Shown: positions 7,516 through 12,575 of the stretch, piece by piece | How the letters are laid out: each line of letters starts with the position of its first letter | How positions within the stretch are numbered: position 1 is the first letter of the stretch | Assembly: GCA_937876435.1 (NCBI GenBank) | Contig: CALEIL010000310.1 | Span: 1-12,575 of the forward strand | DNA from: an uncultured Bacteroidota bacterium | Lineage (GTDB): Bacteria; Bacteroidota; Bacteroidia; Chitinophagales; Saprospiraceae | Length of the DNA stretch: 12,575 bases | Reading direction: 5' to 3' | Translations under genes and position numbers: made by a program | The notes under the pieces: generated by a model | Told to the model about the DNA's origin: nothing | Databases searched by the model: none | Seen by the model: only the letters and a program-made list of their open reading frames with translations

Positions 7516-8413
7516 TGTGATAAAAAATACCATCCTTTCATTTGGAGAAGAAGGGGCCGTCCACAGGAGGAGGTCAAAGTTCCGGTCCGGGGAGCGGTCT
7601 ATTGACAGGGGCGGGTCGATTTTTACTGAATGTATATTATAAAGCAATCTGATCCGTGAGAATACAATATGGGGTCCGGGAATTGACGCTTTAAAAGATG
7701 AACGTAATATTGCAATATTGCAATAAAGCAATATGACGTTAGAGGCCTATCCTCCCCCCGAAAGAAGATCATGACCTTGAAATAATCTTATAATTCAAGT
7801 TGGCCGCGGATGGGTTGCAGATGACTGTTGCGATGAACGTAATATTGCAATATTGCAACATAGCTATAATGCAATATGACGTGGAAGGATTGAAAAGATG
7901 ACCGGTTACTTGAAAGTAATATTGCAATATTGCAATAAAGCTATAAAGCAATATGACGTGGGAAAATACAATACGGCGTCCGGGAACTGACCCTTTAAAA
8001 GATGAACGTAATATTGCAATATGCCTGCGAGATCGGAAGATACCCCGTTATCTTGAATGTAATATTGCAATAAAGCTATAAAGCAATATGACGTGTGAAT
8101 GCATTAGGATTACAGTAGAGAACCTGACCAAAAGAATACCCCCGGTATACATTGAAAATTCCTGTACTTCAAAAATTTTCCACGGAAAGACGATTTGTTT
8201 CAATATTATTAGTATGATATTAACAAATCACAATAAACTGAATGTCAATATTATAACAGGATTGAATTGACTATCCGGCAGGATTTGCTGAAAATATAAT
8301 TTCATTGATATTGAAAAAATCCAATCATAATACTTATATTGCTGATCCGATTAACTGATCCTCGCTTCTCTCCTTAAAAAACAGTTATTGTTTGTCAAAT
8401 AGATTCTTTTCAC
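7516..8413. other. Long intergenic region without a credible gene
   Basis: This region lies between the divergent dnaE2-like and glycosyltransferase genes. The first part, 7516-7625, is of ordinary composition with nothing recognised. The middle, 7626-8095, holds the AT-rich palindromic repeats listed separately. The last part, about 8100-8413, is AT-rich with two small hairpins (8136-8148 with arms ATACC/GGTAT; 8154-8180 with arms GAAAATT/AATTTTC) and presumably contains the promoter for the downstream operon, though no clear consensus was found. Open frames here are short, repeat-derived and without protein-like composition. Confidence 0.7.
7626..8095. repeat. Cluster of AT-rich palindromic interspersed repeats (about six copies)
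   Basis: The unit can be read as a CGTAATATTGCAATATTGC block, then AATAAAGCTATAAA, then GCAATATGACGT. Its ends CGT-A-ATATTGC and GCAATAT-G-ACG are inverted, and the left half also contains the 16-base perfect palindrome ATTGCAATATTGCAAT, so each copy could fold into a hairpin. Copies: 7697-7740 (lacking the GCTATAAA part), 7832-7883, 7910-7960, 8001-8022 (left half only), 8053-8095 (one ATATTGCA unit shorter) and a decayed one at about 7626-7652. Copies at 7697 and 8001 share an extra 36-base upstream segment (7661-7696 and 7965-8000), pointing to duplication. Intervening sequences differ in length and content. No gene is attached, so this may be a REP/MITE-like family. Confidence 0.75.
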
Positions 8414-9775
8414 ATGGAAAGGAAGGCACATTATTGTGAATCGGTTCAATTCATCCGTCAAAAACAAAATTTAAATTTTGTAGGTGCTATCCTTTTAATT
8501 AGTTTACTTGTTTTTGTAGTCTTTTTCCCCAGCCTCACCAACGATTTTCAGAGAGCCTGGGATGATCAGTGGATGGTTCTGACACACCCAATGATCACAG
8601 ATCAGAGTATGGACAACCTTTGGTATTATTTCACGCATTATGACCGGGGTCAGTATTTCCCGTTGAACCAGCTCTACTACATTGGAATATACAACTTATT
8701 TGGCTTCAATGCATCCGCTTTCCACGCCGGTTCCCTGATCCTGCATCTGGTGAACGTCATTTTGGTTTTCCTGTTTCTTCATCAATTGGTGAAATTGACC
8801 AATCGCAGAACTGGTTCACCCTCGACCATCCTCTATATATCAATTATCACAATCATTTTTGCCCTTCATCCTTTGCAGGTTGAGTCTGTGGCCTGGATCA
8901 GTGCCTCCAAGGTATTGTTGTACACCACCTTCACGTTAGGGAGTTTGCTCTGCTATTTGAAATACAAAACAAGTCATAGATACGGTTATCTGGTGTTGAC
9001 CTTCCTGGGTTATTGCCTGAGCCTCATGGCCAAAGAGCAGGCAGTTATATTGCCATTGAATATGGTTTTGATAGATTTTATCCTACACACCTATCGGGTA
9101 CAATCATTTTCCAAAATGGTGTGGCTTGAAAAAATACCATTTTTCCTGGTTGCTTTTCTATTTTGGTATTGGTCCACCCAAAACAACCTGGGGGTGCTCC
9201 ATCCGGAATGGGCATATACCTGGGACCAGAGATTGGTGTTTGGAAGTTATAGTCTGATCGTTTATGTGGTGCGATTCTTATTACCCACTAAGCTATTGTT
9301 TTACTATGGTTATCCTATCCTCGCCGGGGAGGAATTGTCCTGGACCTATTACGGATATATTATAGTCGCCTTGTTTTTGATGATGTATATGATTGATTTG
9401 TACCGGAGTAAAAAGTATCTGCCCTTCTTCGGGCTGTCATTTTTTGTGATCAATATTTTACTGGTACTGCACATATTACCCATGCCGCGGAGTATGATCA
9501 CCGCCGACCGGTACATGTACCTCAGTATAGTGGGTTTGGCAACCTGGGCGATATGGGGTGTCAATCATTTATATCAGTGGGCTATAGACCGAAATTGGTC
9601 GAAGGAGAAATCGTCGTGGAGGTATGTGTTTTGGGGTTTCGTAGGGTTGTACCTGATAGGCTGTGGTCTGTATTCCAACAACCTCACCCGAAAATGGAAT
9701 GATTCGATGACGATTAAGCAGGAATTGAGGGATTACCTGGAAACCGATGTCACGGAACAAAATGACAACCAATGA
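8414..9775 (+). CDS. GT-C family membrane glycosyltransferase, TMTC/PMT-like
   Basis: This is a 453-residue polytopic membrane protein with roughly ten hydrophobic segments. An acidic pair in WDDQ (D50, D51) lies in the first extracytoplasmic loop, the usual catalytic place in GT-C enzymes. YFPLNQLYYIGIYNLFGFN with a following FH (81-104), HPLQVESVAW (152-161), LMAKEQAVILPLNMVLID (204-221) and ADRYMYLSIVGL (364-375) together form the pattern of TMTC-like proteins ('PL..L....LFG.n...fH', 'HP..vE.VAW', 'K......P', 'eRYlYLp..G'). The TPR repeats that follow in most TMTC proteins are missing; the protein ends soon after the last helix. Such enzymes take sugars from polyprenyl-phosphate donors on the outer face of the membrane. 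Acceptor and sugar cannot be read from sequence. The stop overlaps the start of the GT2 gene. Confidence 0.8.
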   Translation: MERKAHYCESVQFIRQKQNLNFVGAILLISLLVFVVFFPSLTNDFQRAWDDQWMVLTHPMITDQSMDNLWYYFTHYDRGQYFPLNQLYYIGIYNLFGFNASAFHAGSLILHLVNVILVFLFLHQLVKLTNRRTGSPSTILYISIITIIFALHPLQVESVAWISASKVLLYTTFTLGSLLCYLKYKTSHRYGYLVLTFLGYCLSLMAKEQAVILPLNMVLIDFILHTYRVQSFSKMVWLEKIPFFLVAFLFWYWSTQNNLGVLHPEWAYTWDQRLVFGSYSLIVYVVRFLLPTKLLFYYGYPILAGEELSWTYYGYIIVALFLMMYMIDLYRSKKYLPFFGLSFFVINILLVLHILPMPRSMITADRYMYLSIVGLATWAIWGVNHLYQWAIDRNWSKEKSSWRYVFWGFVGLYLIGCGLYSNNLTRKWNDSMTIKQELRDYLETDVTEQNDNQ

Positions 9776-10911
9776 AAACTGATCATTCACATAACGATAC
9801 CATGCAGAAGTCGAATCATTTTCATGTGACCGGTGAATCATGGGGATATCAAAATGCTACCGGGGATTACATACCGGGATTGCTTTCCGTGATTGTGCCG
9901 TGTTTCAATGAGGAAGGTAATATCAGGATCTTTCTAAATGAGTTGTCGAAGGTAGATGTGACTCCATATAAAAAAGAAATCATCATAATCAATGACGGTA
10001 GCGAGGATGGATCCGCCACAATCCTCACACAACTGAAGAACAAAAACCGGGATTTTACGCTAATCCATTTTCCGCGAAATTTTGGACAGCAACAAGCCCT
10101 GATGGCAGGCATCAGAGTGGCCCGAGGGGAGGTCCTGGTGACGATAGATATGGATCTTCAACAACCACCCACTTTGATTCCTGCAATGATTGGAAAGTAT
10201 GAGGAGGGTTATCAGGTGGTTCATGCCATCCCAGAGTATCACAGATCGGTCTCATTATTCAAAAAGATCACCTCCAAACTATATTACAAAGCTATCCAGC
10301 AGCTTGGGTCAGAAACGGTGGTTTATAAATCCAATGAATTCAGGTTGTTCAGCCATCGGATTGCCCGGATTGTCCGAATCATGCCGGAATCCAATTTGTA
10401 CCTGCGGGGCATTATTATGTGGTTGTGTCCATTGGTAAAGGATCAAAACAGGAATAAGGTCAACAGTTCTGAAAGGTGGCTGGCAACGTCCGTAAAATAC
10501 CGTCATCGGGCCCGTAGAAATGGCCGGACCAAATACTCGCCATGGCAGCTTCTCTCATTGGCCTTTGATGGCATGACGGCTATCAGTATCCAGCCTCTGC
10601 GTTTTGGATTGTTCCTGGGTATGCTGTCCATATGTTTGGCAATGTTATTAGGGTCCTGGGCTTTATACATGCGTTTATTTACAGAGCAGACCGTTTCGGG
10701 TTGGACCTCCCTGATGGTCGTGGTATTGTTTTTCTGCAGTATCCAGTTTTTATTGCTGGGTTTGATCGGGGAATACATCGGGAAGATTTTCCTTCTGGTG
10801 AAGGGACGGCCGGGCCATATCGTTCCGGAGCAACTATCCTCACGATATCCATCTCAGATTAACCGAACCAGGATACCAATACCTCAACTGAAACACAAGC
10901 TAAAACAGTAA
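9772..10911 (+). CDS. GT2 polyprenyl-phosphate glycosyltransferase with C-terminal membrane helices (GtrB/DPMS-like)
   Basis: This 379-residue protein starts in an ATGA overlap with the GT-C gene. After a poorly conserved 35-residue N-terminal extension, the GT-A fold begins with LLSVIVPCFNEEGN (37-50), IIINDGSEDGS (71-81), NFGQQQALMAGI (103-114) and the metal-binding DMDLQQP (D126/D128). RRNGRTKYSPWQLLSLAFDGMTAIS (248-272) matches the end of the catalytic domain in DPMS/GtrB proteins. Two membrane helices follow, at about 277-300 and 313-337. These enzymes move a sugar from a nucleotide donor to undecaprenyl phosphate on the inner face. With the upstream GT-C enzyme this makes a plausible donor-synthesis plus transfer pair. 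The sugar is unknown; ArnC-like or PglJ-like roles are possible alternatives. Confidence 0.88.
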   Translation: MKTDHSHNDTMQKSNHFHVTGESWGYQNATGDYIPGLLSVIVPCFNEEGNIRIFLNELSKVDVTPYKKEIIIINDGSEDGSATILTQLKNKNRDFTLIHFPRNFGQQQALMAGIRVARGEVLVTIDMDLQQPPTLIPAMIGKYEEGYQVVHAIPEYHRSVSLFKKITSKLYYKAIQQLGSETVVYKSNEFRLFSHRIARIVRIMPESNLYLRGIIMWLCPLVKDQNRNKVNSSERWLATSVKYRHRARRNGRTKYSPWQLLSLAFDGMTAISIQPLRFGLFLGMLSICLAMLLGSWALYMRLFTEQTVSGWTSLMVVVLFFCSIQFLLLGLIGEYIGKIFLLVKGRPGHIVPEQLSSRYPSQINRTRIPIPQLKHKLKQ

Positions 10912-10912
10912 T

Positions 10913-10936
10913 TCAATTTTTCAATTTTTCAACTTT
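10913..10936. repeat. Short tandem 8-mer in the leader of the NVEALA-like gene
   Basis: Three 8-base units (TCAATTTT, TCAATTTT, TCAACTTT) run head to tail between the GT2 stop and the NVEALA-like start. The stretch up to the ATG is nearly pure A/T, giving an unstructured leader with no Shine-Dalgarno sequence, common in Bacteroidota. It also marks the change to more AT-rich DNA. Confidence 0.6.
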
Positions 10937-10951
10937 TTAAATTTAAACATT

Positions 10952-11395
10952 ATGAAAAACTTATTTTATTCAATCGGAATCGCCAGTTTTCTGGTATGTA
11001 TGATTTTTACGGTAGCTACTTCGGTCACCAATCCATTCTATGGAATGAGCGATGCGGCGGTGGCTCAAGTTACGACCTCTACGACTACTTCACAAAGCAC
11101 TAGTTCTGGTACCACTACCTTTGTATATGTATTTGAGACAATGAGATTTAAAGTCTATGATGTGGATGAATATACTAAAACGGCGTCGACAAGACATGAT
11201 TCTTATGATATTGGCGGGAATACATCTGGAGGATATAAGGGTATTCTAGATGTAGGTATAAATTATAATAAAAACTCTGGATTTAAATCAGAAACCTCCT
11301 CGAAAACATTCAATAATGCAACTGTATGCAAAGATGGAGGATATTCAGAATGCTATAAATCGCCAAAGGGTCCGACATTGTTTGAGTGGAATTAA
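10952..11395 (+). CDS. Small secreted NVEALA-like protein with a Ser/Thr-rich tract
   Basis: The 147-residue product begins with a signal-like segment (MKNLFYSIGIASFLVCMIFTVATS). It is followed by NPFYGMSDAAVAQV, resembling the 'LSD..LANVEALA' junction of Bacteroidota NVEALA-family secreted proteins, although the NVEALA letters themselves are not conserved. Residues 41-56 are almost all Ser or Thr (14 of 16). The rest is polar with Gly, Asn and Tyr, and ends with a pair of cysteines (C126, C134) and FEWN, again like that family, whose tails are usually cysteine-containing. The gene directly downstream encodes a GKGPGEY beta-propeller lipoprotein, the typical neighbour of NVEALA genes. Function of the family is unclear. 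The Ser/Thr tract could be an O-glycosylation region, an inference from the adjacent glycosyltransferases. Confidence 0.6.
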   Translation: MKNLFYSIGIASFLVCMIFTVATSVTNPFYGMSDAAVAQVTTSTTTSQSTSSGTTTFVYVFETMRFKVYDVDEYTKTASTRHDSYDIGGNTSGGYKGILDVGINYNKNSGFKSETSSKTFNNATVCKDGGYSECYKSPKGPTLFEWN

Positions 11396-11447
11396 TTTAG
11401 GCTCGAATTATTATTGATACTAAAAACAATTACAATACACTAAAAGT

Positions 11448-11930
11448 ATGGATAGTGAAGCAAAGCATACGCTCTTATTGATTTTATTAGCTATTCTTTC
11501 TATAAATTGTCTTGGCTGTAAAAAAGAGTCAACGGGACATTCACAAAATTTTGATCATAGACATAAGCCAGAAGGTGTTATTGAAATAAGGCATGAGTCG
11601 ATTCAACCCAATACTTCGATTGTGTTGGACAGTATCCTTGATACCGTATACTATGTTGCACTTGAAACGAATGATTCATGCCTTATTGGCAGAATAGATG
11701 AGATTGTTGTTACGGAGGATAGAATATTTATCATGGATATAAATCAAACTGAAAGCATTTATATCTTTGACAGGCTAGGACGTTACCTTGCATCTATATC
11801 TCGCAAAGGGAAGGGACCAGGGGAATATATGCAGCCTGCAGATATCACGATATGTGAGGTTCGAAATGAGATATATCTTTTGAATGAATTTCCTTCAAAA
11901 ATTATAGTTTATAACTTTTACGCGAGATAA
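11448..11930 (+). CDS. 6-bladed beta-propeller lipoprotein, N-terminal part before a frameshift
   Basis: This 160-residue reading frame starts with a lipoprotein signal (LLLILLAILSINCLGC, lipid-bearing C24). It continues with the first blades of a Bacteroidota 6-bladed beta-propeller of the BF2992/DUF5128 type: DTVYYVALETNDSCLIGRID, then IFIMD, SIYIFDRLGRYLASI, the diagnostic RKGKGPGEY and IYLLNEFPSKIIVYN. It then stops at TAA 11928-11930 in the middle of a blade. Full-length members are around 350-400 residues. The missing C-terminal part is present directly downstream in another frame (see the next entry), so this gene is broken, or its sequence carries an error. It lies 52 bases after the NVEALA-like gene and is probably co-transcribed with it. 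Confidence 0.8.
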   Translation: MDSEAKHTLLLILLAILSINCLGCKKESTGHSQNFDHRHKPEGVIEIRHESIQPNTSIVLDSILDTVYYVALETNDSCLIGRIDEIVVTEDRIFIMDINQTESIYIFDRLGRYLASISRKGKGPGEYMQPADITICEVRNEIYLLNEFPSKIIVYNFYAR

Positions 11931-12575
11931 TTCTTCCCTTCCGTTTTTCATCATTTGCATTTATTGATGATGGAAGTTTTGTGTTTATCAATGAACCCAA
12001 TTGTAGAAAGTATGGAAATCCGCCAGCGAGAATAAACAAAATATATTCCAACCTCTATTATATTTCGGAGGATGGAAGTTCTTTTGAAGGAGGAGGACCC
12101 ATTCAGACTGCTTTTGAAGAGAATATAATCTCAAATGGTCATTTTGGTCTTATGAAGAACCATGAAATTATTTACCATCCGTTGTTCAATGATACCATTT
12201 TCGAGATTCGTAATTCGGAATCATTCCCTTTATTGGTAGTTGAATTCAAGGATCTCTCTATTAACATTCAAGAAGTTGCTGGCCTGGATCGGGATAAATT
12301 TCTGAAGGTATGTGAAGAAAATGGATATTATTATATAGATGGTCACTATAACCATACTAGGGAGTTTATAACATTTACAATCCGTTCAGTAAAGGAAGAT
12401 GCTGGGTATATTACTATTTACAATAGACAGAATGGAAATCATATGACATTCTTAACGTGGCATTCAACAATATTTAATCCGTGTAATTTATTAGCAAGGA
12501 CCTCCTGGCGTGAATATTTTATTTCTATAATAACCTCCCCCGATGTCATGACGATAAAACATGCATTCGAAAATC
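11915..12575 (+). pseudogene. Frameshifted continuation of the 6-bladed beta-propeller lipoprotein, open to the window end
   Basis: In the frame with codons starting at 11915 there are 220 codons without a stop up to the last base. The translation starts LLREIILPFRFSSFAFIDDGSFVFIN and goes on with blade-like segments such as IYSNLYYISEDGSSF, HEIIYHPLFNDTIFEI, FPLLVVEFKD and GYITIYNRQNGNH. That is the expected second half of the propeller. 'REI.LPF.F..FAF...G.FVF' normally follows directly after 'KIIVY', the end of the upstream frame. The switch must lie between 11915, just after an in-frame TAA at 11912, and the TAA at 11928. Restoring one frame needs a net gain of one base (or 4, 7, 10 and so on). 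No good start codon opens this part, so it is not an independent gene. Confidence 0.75.

Noticed and set aside
7264..7731. 155-codon minus-strand frame overlapping the polymerase N-terminus
   Set aside because: It overlaps conserved polymerase sequence in another frame, and its start is translated from the palindromic repeats (MLYCNIAIL), a repeat-derived artefact like the frame at 7769-7951.
7626..8095. CRISPR array
   Set aside because: Repeat copies vary in length by internal deletions, spacing between them is irregular, two 'spacers' are themselves duplicated, and no cas gene is present.
7626..8095. Repeat RNA of a type III (ToxIN-like) toxin-antitoxin system
   Set aside because: Tandem repeats of this kind would sit directly before a small endoribonuclease gene. 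The next gene is a glycosyltransferase and the repeats are not head-to-tail.
8088..8270. 60-codon + strand frame starting at the last palindromic repeat
   Set aside because: The start lies inside the repeat, the composition is that of random AT-rich DNA and there is no family-like pattern.

Overview
The window looks like chromosomal DNA of a member of the Bacteroidota. The evidence is a GldF/GldG-type ABC exporter module, a short ImuC-like DnaE, a NVEALA-like secreted protein next to a 6-bladed beta-propeller lipoprotein, weak Shine-Dalgarno use, and a TAnnTTTG-like -7 promoter box. The moderately high GC of the left half would fit a Saprospiria- or Cytophagia-like lineage better than Flavobacterium, but this is a guess. 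No rRNA, tRNA, transposase or phage gene was seen.

Region 1 (1-3490, + strand) is a tight operon: the end of an ABC ATPase, a six-helix ABC-2 permease, a GldG-like periplasmic/membrane subunit and a DUF4340 protein. Start/stop overlaps or gaps of at most about 30 bases link the genes. The set resembles gliding-motility GldAFG, but the DUF4340 partner also fits the wider GldG-family exporters found outside gliding bacteria.

Region 2 (3735-7520, - strand) holds a solitary ImuC/DnaE2-like polymerase. Two almost identical inverted repeats lie over its start and upstream; they are a candidate damage-response operator. A heptamer tandem repeat begins two bases beyond its stop codon. It is followed by a compact type II toxin-antitoxin pair: a ribbon-helix-helix antitoxin and a PIN-domain toxin with a 4-base ATGA overlap.

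Region 3 (7520-8413) has no credible gene. It carries six intact or decayed copies of an AT-rich palindromic element (7626-8095), then AT-rich spacer.

Region 4 (8414-12575, + strand) encodes a TMTC/PMT-like GT-C membrane glycosyltransferase and a translationally coupled GtrB/DPMS-like GT2. Then follow a small secreted NVEALA-like protein with a dense Ser/Thr tract and a 6-bladed beta-propeller lipoprotein broken by a frameshift; its second part stays open to the window edge. An appealing but untested reading is that the two glycosyltransferases build and transfer a lipid-linked sugar onto exported proteins, the Ser/Thr-rich neighbour being an obvious candidate. Base composition becomes clearly more AT-rich from about 10911.
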